Origin: Denitrificimonas caeni DSM 24390
GTDB lineage: Bacteria; Pseudomonadota; Gammaproteobacteria; Pseudomonadales; Pseudomonadaceae
Direction: 5' to 3'
NCBI RefSeq assembly: GCF_000421765.1
Contig: NZ_ATXQ01000007.1
Location: 1-64,000, forward strand
DNA length: 64,000 bases
Below the pieces are notes generated by a model. The model did no database searches. It was not told the origin of the DNA and saw nothing but the letters and a program-made list of their open reading frames with translations. Below are positions 28,180 through 36,200 of the stretch, in pieces; the stretch's first letter is position 1; every line of letters starts with the position of its first letter. Both the position numbers and the translations under genes were made by a program.

Positions 28180-28744
28180 TGTCTGCCTGCTGATCAGTTG
28201 GATCTGCTAATAAAAGTTCGAGAGGGCTAATTACAGGCTTTTTAGATGGCTGTTTGTTATCAAATTTACGCGCATATCCGCGTGTTAAATTGCAGAGTCG
28301 TTGTAAAGCTGAAACAGCTGTCCGGGGTTTAGGGTCTGTAAATATTCTCCTCCAGAGCGGCTTGTTGAGATCCAGTAACTCGTAAAAATGCCTATGCTTT
28401 TGGCTGTCTTCATTGTGTGTATAAATGGATTTACTGAGTTCATACTGCAATGCCCAGAGCACAATTTCATCGGGCTTCTGGTCATGTATAACAGCCCAGG
28501 CCGTTGCAATATTTCGGCTTCTTAATTCGCTGAGTAACTCCCATCCAGAAAAAAATAACAACTCTTTAGGAGCTGTTCTGACGACATGAATGGGCATACT
28601 TTTTTGCATGAGAAGGAGCATTTCATCGCTAAAAAGAGAGTAGTTTTTTGACTCATAGGTCGCAATAGACCTGGTTAATATTCGGCCAATATCTGGGTGA
28701 GGCGTTAAATTTTTGATTGCGACGGTGGTGTAGGTACCAGCCAT
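28172..28744 (-). CDS. Small ParB-like protein, first gene of recombinase trio
   Basis: The 190-residue protein has no standard name that I recognise. Residues 10-115 look like the N-terminal domain of ParB-family proteins. They show NLTPHPDIGRIL, then MPIHVVRTAPKELLFFSGWELLSELR, which corresponds to the ParB pattern IxVxR...yxLxsGxxRxxA, then ATAWAVIHD and a helical tail (residues 85-160). A basic C-terminus (RGYARKFDNKQPSKK) could bind DNA. It lacks the full GERR box of true ParB. It is the promoter-proximal gene of the trio and overlaps the next gene. I infer a DNA-binding accessory role in recombination. Confidence 0.6.
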   Translation of the reverse strand: MAGTYTTVAIKNLTPHPDIGRILTRSIATYESKNYSLFSDEMLLLMQKSMPIHVVRTAPKELLFFSGWELLSELRSRNIATAWAVIHDQKPDEIVLWALQYELSKSIYTHNEDSQKHRHFYELLDLNKPLWRRIFTDPKPRTAVSALQRLCNLTRGYARKFDNKQPSKKPVISPLELLLADPTDQQADND

Positions 28745-28983
28745 GGAATTCGCCCTAGAAAAGTCTCCCAGCAGTATGCTTAAAAATTAGGCGGTAGTCA
28801 AAAAAGGCTCTCTTAGGAGCCGATCAGTTGTGACCAAGTTTAATCGTGGCCAGCCTAAAGCGCCTTATAATGCATAAAGGTGCTTTATACTCAAACTGAT
28901 AAATACAGAGCTAATGCGTTGATATATAAGAAGAAGTCGGTTTATGTAACGAGAGGTATTTTGAGATACTTAGGCGAGGCAGG
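28745..28983. other. Non-coding right end of the island
   Basis: This 239-bp stretch joins the recombinase trio to the cut tRNA-Arg. It holds a leftward terminator and AT-rich sequence with short inverted repeats (for example GGTATTTTGAGATACT-like at about 28951). No coding frame is convincing. It should include the island end recognised by the recombinases. Confidence 0.4.
28799..28820 (-). terminator. Intrinsic terminator between tRNA-Arg promoter and recombinase trio
   Basis: On the minus strand GGCTC CTAAGA GAGCC is followed by TTTTTT, a compact hairpin with a T run. It would stop transcription entering from the tRNA-Arg promoter at about 29035 before the recombinase genes, so the trio probably uses its own promoter in the roughly 50 bases left before its start. 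Confidence 0.65.
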
Positions 28984-29024
28984 CCTTCGGAGGGCAGTAC
29001 TCTATCCAGCTGAGCTACGAGTGC
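28984..29024 (-). tRNA. tRNA-Arg (anticodon CCG), truncated after the anticodon loop
   Basis: The minus strand from 29024 reads GCACTCGTAGCTCAGCTGG, then ATAGAGTACTGCCCTCCGAAGGC. This gives the acceptor 5' strand, D-arm, anticodon stem and the loop CTCCGAA with anticodon CCG. The expected continuation (GGCAG, variable loop, T-arm with GTTCGA and the acceptor 3' strand CGAGTGC) is missing. The sequence turns into unrelated DNA after GGC. The gene is therefore split at the anticodon stem, a common integration point of tyrosine recombinases. No matching 3' half is found elsewhere in the window. Confidence 0.75.
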
Positions 29025-29033
29025 GTGCGGCGC

Positions 29034-29039
29034 ATTATA
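29034..29039 (-). promoter_or_regulatory. -10 box of the tRNA-Arg promoter
   Basis: On the minus strand a perfect TATAAT ends 9 bases before the tRNA-Arg 5' end and is followed by a GC-rich discriminator (GCGCCGC), as in stable-RNA promoters. No clear -35 box is seen at 17 bases. The promoter remains intact although the tRNA it serves is cut. Confidence 0.55.
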
Positions 29040-29164
29040 CACAAACTCAAACACGGTCGTTAGTTTTGATTTAACAGGTCTTTGAGCAAGGTTAATCAAT
29101 ACCGCGGTACGCTCTAAAACCTTACTGCAAGCGTTTCAATTTGTAGCACAGTAATGCATCCCAA

Positions 29165-30184
29165 CTATTGCAACCAACGTTGCAGCCTATTAGGAAAACG
29201 TGCTTGCAATGGTAAATTATCTAATTGCCAAGCTTTAGGTAACGGCTCTAAGGTTTCCACGATTAATAGCAACCCTAGTTCGCTGGCAGTAAATGGCGAA
29301 CGCATCTCAACCGGTAGGCGAGCTACCAGTGATGGCTCTGCACTGACCACTGCATCGCGCCAAGATCCATCAGGGAATCGTAGCTTTAAGCGTTGCCCTG
29401 GGTAGGCCAACTCGCGCTGCTGCGCATCAAGAAACACCTGCACTTGAAATGGTTGATCTGACTGTAATTGCATTAGCGCTGTACCTGGAGCAACTACTTC
29501 ACCCTCTGTAACAGTTATACTTCTGACCAGCACATCGCCTTGCGTGCGAATCTGTAACCGCTCAAGACGTTCGCTCAATGCTTGCAGCTCACCTTGATTA
29601 CGCTGCAAATACAGTTGCTGTTCGCTGGAGGGCTCAAGGTTACGCTCAAAGTTAATTAAAGCGACTTGATGCCTACCTAGCAACTCTTGACTCTGAGTTA
29701 ACTCTGCACGCGTAGCTGCCCCGAGACGCACCAGTCGCTGCAACTCTTGACGGTGCAGTCGGGCAGCATCTAACTGCTGCTGTAAAATTTGCTGCTGAGC
29801 CTGTACGCCTGAACTGACCACAGGGTTCATGTTCAAGGTGTCGCTAACAGCTTGGTATTGCGCTGATAACGCAGAATTCTCCAAAGCAATCAATAACTCT
29901 CCTGCCGCGACTGACGCACCGACCTCTACGGGTAAATCAACCACCACCCCGCTTTCTAATGCACGAACCTCAGTTAACGGCTGAACAACCCGAGCAGGCG
30001 CATCCAGTACGATCCAAGTACTGAGAATATTGCCAACAAACCATAAAACTGGGCTGGCCACGAGCAACAAAATAAGATACCAGCGTAAACGAAAAGCAAG
30101 CCGTTTACCCGGCGCATAGATCACTTTAATACCCTTATCAACCGTAGGTTGACGTTCTTTATCACTGGTAAAACGTACTTTCAT
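29165..30184 (-). CDS. HlyD-family periplasmic adaptor of an exopolysaccharide export system
   Basis: I place the start at 30184 (MKVRFTSDKERQP), where the ATG overlaps the stop of the upstream gene as ATGA; a longer frame would run 17 codons into it. The 339-residue protein has one membrane anchor (about 30-55). It has a lipoyl-like half (VRALESGVVVDLPVEVGASVAAGELL), a coiled-coil hairpin rich in Gln and Leu (95-195), and the second half with a beta-barrel (GDVLVRSITVTEGEVVAPG). This is a HlyD/membrane-fusion adaptor, similar in layout to those serving cellulose- or alginate-type synthases. As the last gene of the four-gene operon it should bridge the synthase and the outer-membrane channel. 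Confidence 0.8.
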   Translation of the reverse strand: MKVRFTSDKERQPTVDKGIKVIYAPGKRLAFRLRWYLILLLVASPVLWFVGNILSTWIVLDAPARVVQPLTEVRALESGVVVDLPVEVGASVAAGELLIALENSALSAQYQAVSDTLNMNPVVSSGVQAQQQILQQQLDAARLHRQELQRLVRLGAATRAELTQSQELLGRHQVALINFERNLEPSSEQQLYLQRNQGELQALSERLERLQIRTQGDVLVRSITVTEGEVVAPGTALMQLQSDQPFQVQVFLDAQQRELAYPGQRLKLRFPDGSWRDAVVSAEPSLVARLPVEMRSPFTASELGLLLIVETLEPLPKAWQLDNLPLQARFPNRLQRWLQ

Positions 30185-32319
30185 GGCTGCTGTTTCTCGG
30201 TAACCGGGTGAGGATAGTGTGCCCAATCCTGCCATGCGATGCCCTTCAATCCTTGGGGATGCAACTGGTCATAGAAGTAGGTGTTGAGTGCTTGCAAATC
30301 AGCCCCACTGCTACCACGCCAACTGTTTTTCACCGGCAGTTGTGCCTCGACACTTTGTGCCAGTTGAAATTGCAGCTTAGGCCAAGCAGGTAGTATAGCC
30401 GCAATACGTGTGCTGACCGATTGCTGAACCGTGCTGTATAGCATCAGTGTCACACTGGAAATATTCAGCGTCGGTAAAGCACAAGGAATACAAGTCTTAC
30501 CGCTCTGTTGCTCTGGCGCAAACCAACGATGGTGACTGACGATATTGACCGGCCATGCACTTCGCTGCGCTGCCGCGGCCAAGGTGTCGAGCCAGTCTTT
30601 TAGGCGTGACTCAGGAACCGGCCAACCCAATTGTTCAACCTCTAGATCAAGGTGCAAATGATCAAAAGGCAGTGATGCAAACCTATCAATTAATTGCAGC
30701 ATGCTATGACGTTGTTCAGGTCGTAGCCAATTGGGATCACCTAACAACAGATCCACCACAAAACCACGCTGCTTCAGCTGTGCTATCAGCTCTCTGATCT
30801 GTGGAGTAAGTCGCTCTAACTGACCGACCTGAGCGGCATTAAAGCCAAGATACACTCGATTAAAGCCCGCTCTGACGAGCAGTTCAATTTGTTGTTCTCG
30901 TTGCTGAGGTGCCAGTAACGCAGCACTGTCCCACACATAAGCTGCAGTACTCCAAGAGTGTTTAGAGGGGCGCACTAAGTGCCGTTGACCGTTACTCGGC
31001 TGAGAGGCAGATAAATGCACACTCGACCAATGCAATTGCTCAGTTGAGCGCAACGGCGGTGCATTATCGGTGAGTACCTGAAGCTGGGCGAATACCGACC
31101 AAGCAGCCTGCCAGTCATTGATTAACTCTAGATCAACTTCGGCTAACTCAAGCTGAGCCTGGCGCACATTCATAAATCCGCCTTCCGCATCAATAGATTG
31201 CCGAGCCAGCTGTTCCTGTAGTAACTGCTGCATTTGCTGCGCGCCCTGCCGACGCTCAAGCAACCGATCCAGTCGCTGTTGGTAAGTCAGTAATGTGCGC
31301 TCTAGTGTTTGCAGAAGCGCCTGCTTGGTATCGGCCGCGCGATATTGCGCTGCGACATAACGTGCGGCAGCTGGATTGGCGCGGGTTGCTCGCGTCAAAC
31401 TGTCCAAAGGAATTTCAAAATTAATCGCAGCCATGGTACCGCCACCACTGCCACTAATTTCTGAGTGATTATCATAGCGCTGACTGATGGTAAAATTTGC
31501 ATCCACTCGCTCACTCCAGCGGCTGCTGGCAACGGCTTGCAACTCATGCTCAGCGGTGCGCTGCATCTGCAAAGCCGGATGTTGTTCAATGATCGGTAAC
31601 CACTGCTCAACAGCACTCAGCTGCACCGGCAACGACTCAGCGACCGGACGCGCGCTGTGCGCTAAAGGGTTGCCATACAAGTACACCAGCTTTTTGCGCA
31701 GACGCGCTTGTTGTGAGTCGACACTACTGCATAACGGTGTAAAACGCTGCCAGCGTTGCTCAACCCAGAGCTTTTCTGACAGGCGTAATTGTTGTTGCTC
31801 GGCACGCTGTGCAACCAAGGCCTGTTCGGTAGCAGCTAATGCTTGATAGCGAGAGCACCACTGGGCAATGGCCTCTTGCTGCCACCAATCGATATAGGTT
31901 TGCCGTAGTTGTTGTTGCTGCTCCGCGCGTGTTAAGGCCACAGAATGACTCGCTTGTCCTTTTGCTATTTGCGCATCCACTACTTCAGCGTGGCGTTTTT
32001 GCAGAGTGCCAAGCAAAGGATAACGTAAGCCCAACTGTGCGCCATAACCTGTGTATTTCTGCAACCCCCCTTTTTCCAAATCACGATAACGTCCGCTGTC
32101 AGCACCACCAAAAAGGCTCCAGTTGGTGGCTTCCAAACGCTGAGTCAGCTCCGCACTCTTTTGCTCCTCATCATAGAGTGTGGCAGTTGTCGCAGGGCTG
32201 TCATGCATCTGCTGCACTAAAGTCTGCAAAGTGACTGCAGTCGCCATTGAGGTCGGTATCGTCAGCATCAGACAGCTGCCACATAACCAAACACTGAGTC
32301 GCTGTCTTACACTCATCAT
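30181..32319 (-). CDS. Outer-membrane TolC-like channel fused to a TIM-barrel (glycoside-hydrolase-like) domain
   Basis: The 712-residue protein has a signal peptide (about 1-28). Residues 30-440 are an outer-membrane-factor region with long Gln/Leu-rich helices in two repeats (the first near YGAQLGLRYPLLGTLQKR, the second near FEIPLDSLTRATRANPA). Residues 455-705 have the character of a TIM barrel: AAYVWDSAALL, RAGFNRVYLGF, QRGFVVDLLLG, DHLHLDLEVEQLGW, and the late GIAWQDWAHY. The acidic cluster in DHLHLDLEVE could be catalytic. This second domain would be periplasmic or surface-exposed and could trim or bind the polymer. Ordinary TolC proteins end near 450-500 residues, so the fusion is real and unusual. 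It overlaps both neighbours by a few bases. Confidence 0.75.
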   Translation of the reverse strand: MMSVRQRLSVWLCGSCLMLTIPTSMATAVTLQTLVQQMHDSPATTATLYDEEQKSAELTQRLEATNWSLFGGADSGRYRDLEKGGLQKYTGYGAQLGLRYPLLGTLQKRHAEVVDAQIAKGQASHSVALTRAEQQQQLRQTYIDWWQQEAIAQWCSRYQALAATEQALVAQRAEQQQLRLSEKLWVEQRWQRFTPLCSSVDSQQARLRKKLVYLYGNPLAHSARPVAESLPVQLSAVEQWLPIIEQHPALQMQRTAEHELQAVASSRWSERVDANFTISQRYDNHSEISGSGGGTMAAINFEIPLDSLTRATRANPAAARYVAAQYRAADTKQALLQTLERTLLTYQQRLDRLLERRQGAQQMQQLLQEQLARQSIDAEGGFMNVRQAQLELAEVDLELINDWQAAWSVFAQLQVLTDNAPPLRSTEQLHWSSVHLSASQPSNGQRHLVRPSKHSWSTAAYVWDSAALLAPQQREQQIELLVRAGFNRVYLGFNAAQVGQLERLTPQIRELIAQLKQRGFVVDLLLGDPNWLRPEQRHSMLQLIDRFASLPFDHLHLDLEVEQLGWPVPESRLKDWLDTLAAAAQRSAWPVNIVSHHRWFAPEQQSGKTCIPCALPTLNISSVTLMLYSTVQQSVSTRIAAILPAWPKLQFQLAQSVEAQLPVKNSWRGSSGADLQALNTYFYDQLHPQGLKGIAWQDWAHYPHPVTEKQQP

Positions 32320-33650
32320 CAGAACCTCTTACCTTTTTTCAGCACCCACCAAGGCGCCATCCCACTTTCTTCGTGGCCGCGCCGCAGCACTTCATTTAAT
32401 ACACAGACGACGCCCCAGCAACGTAGAGCGAACATAAACAACGGAAAAATAGGTACAACGAGCAGCAGCCGCAGGTCTTGTTTGGGCCGTTCTGAGATCA
32501 ACACTAAGCCTGTAAAATATAACACCAGCGTCATCACCAAATAGACCAAATAAATCAGCACGCCAAGCGATAGCAAGATTGGTACAGGCAACAAAATCAG
32601 CATGCTCAGCGTATAAATAACGATCATAAAAGGTAAGACCAGCTGAAAGAAAACCCCAGCTAACACCGTCATTAAAAAATTGCGCCAGCCCAATAACCGT
32701 GGGGTGATACTGTGTGAATGCTTGCGGATATACAAAAAAAATAAATCGCCATCCCAACGCAACCGTTGCAGCAAAAACTCACGCAAAGTGGCTGGAGCAT
32801 CAGTATGCCCAATCGCTTCAGGCTCAAACGGAATACGGTAAGGCTGTCGACCAAAGTAACTTTTGATCCGTAGTGTGAGATCTAAATCTTCAGCAGTATG
32901 GGTATCCCAACCGCCAATATGCTGTAAAAAGTCTTTACGAAAAGCTCCAAAGGCACCAGAAATATTATTGACCGTATTCCATTCAGACAGACCTGTCTTA
33001 CTGGTGTGTATCGACAAGAAGTATTCAAGCTCTTGAATGCGCGTAACCCATGAGGTGGTCGCATTACGCACCCGCAAACTACCAGATACAGCGGGCACAT
33101 TAGGGTCAGCAAAATGGCGAACCAAAGCACTAATTGTATTGTTGTCAAACGAAGTGTCGCCATCTAAAGCCAATACAATCTCGCCGCTGGCTTGCGCCAA
33201 CCCAGCGTTTAAGGAAGAAACGCGGCCACCACGTTGCCATTTAGCCACAGCGCGCAACACACGATTGGGGTAAAGGCTGCGATCGATCTTAAACTCACGA
33301 ATGACACTGAGAGTTTCATGGTTTTGCACCGCTCCATCCACCACCGGAATCAGCTCAATTTCACCTGGGTACACTTGCTCGCAGAGGGTTTGCAGGGTCA
33401 GTAGGACATCTCGTCCTTCGCTGTAACAGGTAATAATGCACGACACCTTTGGCGCATACCGACTGTTAACCGGCACGCGTTCAAGCTTCTTTAAAAACCA
33501 ACGCATCACGCCCGCCAACACTAACGCATTCATAGGCAGTTCGATCAGCAAAAAAAAGGGAAACAGCAGCAGCAGCAATGAACTGATGTTGTTATAGCCA
33601 GCTAATAAGCTTTTAACATCCTGTAATATGAGGAGTACAGCGTCAAACAT
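32319..33650 (-). CDS. Processive family-2 glycosyltransferase (polysaccharide synthase)
   Basis: The 443-residue inner-membrane GT2 enzyme has a first membrane helix (22-50), then a cytoplasmic catalytic domain with Asp105 in VVDGA, DGD at 163-165 in LALDGDTS, AED at 253-255 in TAEDLDL, and QRLRW at 295-299. Four or five C-terminal helices follow. The D, DxD, ED, QxxRW set is that of processive synthases such as cellulose, chitin, hyaluronan and PgaC-type enzymes. The enzyme should make a beta-linked polymer and pass it through the membrane. There is no PilZ domain, so any c-di-GMP control would have to come from another protein, such as the GGDEF-like product of the gene before it. It is coupled to both neighbours by overlapping stop and start codons. 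Confidence 0.87.
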   Translation of the reverse strand: MFDAVLLILQDVKSLLAGYNNISSLLLLLFPFFLLIELPMNALVLAGVMRWFLKKLERVPVNSRYAPKVSCIITCYSEGRDVLLTLQTLCEQVYPGEIELIPVVDGAVQNHETLSVIREFKIDRSLYPNRVLRAVAKWQRGGRVSSLNAGLAQASGEIVLALDGDTSFDNNTISALVRHFADPNVPAVSGSLRVRNATTSWVTRIQELEYFLSIHTSKTGLSEWNTVNNISGAFGAFRKDFLQHIGGWDTHTAEDLDLTLRIKSYFGRQPYRIPFEPEAIGHTDAPATLREFLLQRLRWDGDLFFLYIRKHSHSITPRLLGWRNFLMTVLAGVFFQLVLPFMIVIYTLSMLILLPVPILLSLGVLIYLVYLVMTLVLYFTGLVLISERPKQDLRLLLVVPIFPLFMFALRCWGVVCVLNEVLRRGHEESGMAPWWVLKKGKRF

Positions 33651-35020
33651 TAGCCAACCTCGCTTGCCAGTCTACCCATCAGCAAGGCAGCATTTTCTTC
33701 AGCTAACAGGTCACCTGGAAGTGTAAAAACAGCCACTTTAGAGTTAACGCTATTATCATCACCCTCAAGCAACAGCAATAACTCTGCCAAACGCTGGCCA
33801 AGTATTTTAGCGCCCTGATAATCAGTGTGGGGTAATAACAACCACAGTTGATCTTCTCTGGTGCGACTACAACGATCAGTATCCCGGATCGTTTCTTTAA
33901 TGCGCTCAACTAGATTATCTAGGGCCGCTTGGCCTTCAGGGGTAGTTAAGGCATTTTCCAAGCCATTGAATTGTAGTGCAATCAACGAGCACTCAGGAAA
34001 ACCAGGATAACGTCTAGCCTGCTGTAGCTGCCAATCCAGCAAATAAGTAAAATCGTTTAAACCAATCAAGTTTAAACGATTAAAATACTCACGCGAGATG
34101 TCTTCAGTAAAGCCCTGACGACACCGCAATCGTGCTTTTTCAGTCATTGTGTAGTGGCGTATTTCTCGCACACGCAATTCATCTGGGCTCTGAGCGTGAT
34201 CACAGTCGAGGCAGCGCACATGCACATCAGCATCAATAAACGAGGTTCGGCAGGCTCGGCAACTTTGATTTTCTAGCGGCCGATCATAATCACTGCCAAT
34301 ATGCCGAAGACGGGTTAGACAGTTTGGGCACATCATCAAACCATCTTTTAGAAAGCTTTCTTGCGGAGCCACATGACCACATGTAAAGCAGTGCAAAGCA
34401 GGTTCTTTTGCAATATCCAAATCCTTACATTGCGGGCACACATCGACATAATTGAGTCGCGACGAATTACAGCTGGCACAGAGCCTAATACGATCAACCA
34501 AGTCTGTACTAACCAATAAGCCTTGCTCTGTCAGTAAACGTAACCACAGCAACTGATTCACCGGCTCATTATTGGCAAAAGCATGAATCAAAGGATAAAA
34601 ATAGATCTGTGCTGATTTTGTATCGCGCTGCGCGCTGATACTCGCCCCAGGGCGAGTCCACAACCAGGCCATTACGCACTCTTCAAGCTGCTCTGGATGA
34701 CGCCCACGATTAAATCCAGCCAAGCGCTGCATTAACGTTGCATGGTCTTTTTGTATCGTTGCAATATCTGTAGGCAGCGCTCCGTCGGAGAGTGTCAAAG
34801 GTTTCGCTTGCGATTTGAGTGTGTAAATCAGCGTAAACTGATAGCGGTGGTCTTGACGCAGCATTATTAACGCCTGCTCGCAGACATTCTCCGCCAAAGA
34901 TAAAATAACAACGTTTGCAGAGGTATCGTTGAGTAGTTCAGCAATGCTATTAAACTGACGCCACTCACTAGGGCAAGAGTCAAGAGGCTGCTCTGAAATC
35001 AAGGCAATTTGAAAAGACAT
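33650..35020 (-). CDS. TackOD1 zinc-ribbon plus degenerate GGDEF protein
   Basis: I prefer the start at 35020 (MSFQIALISEQP), giving 456 residues; a frame 20 codons longer exists. Residues 1-110 resemble a receiver-like domain. Residues about 180-300 hold a run of CxxC pairs (CASC, CPQC, CFTC, CPNC, CRAC, CLDC) with HIGSDYDRPLENQSC, the signature of the TackOD1 zinc-ribbon domain. The C-terminal 150 residues follow a GGDEF fold (start near EDISREYFNRLNLIGLNDF, end at LLLPHTDYQGAKILGQRLAELL). The catalytic loop reads REDQL in place of GGDEF, so it should be catalytically dead. It may sense a nucleotide or protein partner and control the synthase. It is the first gene of the operon, with a one-base overlap with the glycosyltransferase. 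Confidence 0.75.
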   Translation of the reverse strand: MSFQIALISEQPLDSCPSEWRQFNSIAELLNDTSANVVILSLAENVCEQALIMLRQDHRYQFTLIYTLKSQAKPLTLSDGALPTDIATIQKDHATLMQRLAGFNRGRHPEQLEECVMAWLWTRPGASISAQRDTKSAQIYFYPLIHAFANNEPVNQLLWLRLLTEQGLLVSTDLVDRIRLCASCNSSRLNYVDVCPQCKDLDIAKEPALHCFTCGHVAPQESFLKDGLMMCPNCLTRLRHIGSDYDRPLENQSCRACRTSFIDADVHVRCLDCDHAQSPDELRVREIRHYTMTEKARLRCRQGFTEDISREYFNRLNLIGLNDFTYLLDWQLQQARRYPGFPECSLIALQFNGLENALTTPEGQAALDNLVERIKETIRDTDRCSRTREDQLWLLLPHTDYQGAKILGQRLAELLLLLEGDDNSVNSKVAVFTLPGDLLAEENAALLMGRLASEVG

Positions 35021-35103
35021 GACACCCGCCACAACTGAATGTAAGAAAACTATTAATGTGCAAAACCTATCACACTTCACAAGACTAAGCAGTGCATTTG
35101 ACC

Positions 35104-35119
35104 GGCTAGAATCCTAGCC
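35104..35119. repeat. Short inverted repeat upstream of the exopolysaccharide operon
   Basis: GGCTAG AATC CTAGCC forms a 6-bp perfect stem in the 168-bp gap before the DUF218 gene. It lies about 85 bases upstream of the chosen start of the TackOD1 gene. It could be an operator or the remains of a terminator. There is no T run. Confidence 0.35.
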
Positions 35120-35248
35120 AGCAAAAAGCGTCTACAAACCCGCGGCAAGATGCGGCGCGCGGTGAGTTGCTGGCTGTTAAGGAGTATAAACCTGCAGCGC
35201 TTTAGCTGAGCTAATCAAACAGTTGAATCACAGAGTGGCAGAGCTAGG

Positions 35249-35926
35249 CTAGAGGGATGGCTCATTAGTAATAATTATAGCTGGAGTTAACTCGGCACGA
35301 TAGAAATCCGATCCAAATAATTTGCGCAGCTGATGGCCAATAATAAAGTAGCCTTCTTTGACGTACAGCTTGAGTTTATCGACCTCTGACGAATTATTGA
35401 ATTTTGAAGTTGGTGTTGGCGACAGCTGCACATGCAGACCCAGGTCGCGCGCCATAATTCCTGCTCGCGCCAGATGAAAGTAATCGCTGACTAAAATAAC
35501 CGAATCAATCTGCTGTTGCTGCAAGATCACCTGTGCATTTTTTAAGTTGTACCACGTGTCGCGCGAGGTGCCCTCATAGGCGGTATCTTCAGGAGCGACG
35601 CCAAGTTTTATCGCCCAACGCGCGCCCACTTCACCTTCACTCGGGATGCCATCACGCAAGGCGCCGCCAGTGAAAATCAGTTTTTGTGTGGTATTGGTTT
35701 GATACAAATGCACAGCATGGCGGATGCGCTCTTTGAATACAGGCGAGGGTTTATTGCCCCAAGCCGCCGCACCTAACACTATGGTGGCCGGCGCTGGCAT
35801 AACCGGGCGCTCTTGTGCGCAGTACCAGACATAACCAATCAGACATGCGAAAAGCAGCAGCGCACAGAGCGCTAAACCCAATAGGGTTTTCAGCAAAACC
35901 AGTCCGCGTCTGTTGTGTACTGTCAT
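35249..35926 (-). CDS. YdcF/DUF218 family protein
   Basis: The protein of about 225 residues from the ATG at 35926 (MTVHNRRG; a longer frame adds 14 residues) has one N-terminal membrane segment. The DUF218 domain follows with VLGAAAWGNKPSPVFKERI near the start, FTGGALRDGIPSEGEVGARWA with the conserved EGE, YEGTSRDTWYNLKNAQ, and SVILVSDYFHLARAG. YdcF/SanA proteins are envelope proteins of unknown activity. SanA affects vancomycin tolerance and YdcF binds SAM. It is separated from the exopolysaccharide operon by 230 bp and may be independent. Confidence 0.83.
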   Translation of the reverse strand: MTVHNRRGLVLLKTLLGLALCALLLFACLIGYVWYCAQERPVMPAPATIVLGAAAWGNKPSPVFKERIRHAVHLYQTNTTQKLIFTGGALRDGIPSEGEVGARWAIKLGVAPEDTAYEGTSRDTWYNLKNAQVILQQQQIDSVILVSDYFHLARAGIMARDLGLHVQLSPTPTSKFNNSSEVDKLKLYVKEGYFIIGHQLRKLFGSDFYRAELTPAIIITNEPSL

Positions 35927-36200
35927 TGTTGTAGATGATCCTTTTGCAGAAATAACGCAGTGACGCATTCATTCTTTAACTGATTTTCACACATTACTGA
36001 TTAGCATGACATGATTTAGTTCTACGTTAAGTCGCTAAAATGCCCTTGTCGAGCCTCGACGCCTAGGTCTTTCGTTCAAGTTATAACCTTATCTATTAAT
36101 GAGATGCACCACGACCTAAGCAATGCTTGTATTTAATCGGTGACGGTCGCTTAATAAATATACGTCAGCCCATCCCTTACCCCGTTTACCGGAGGCCACC

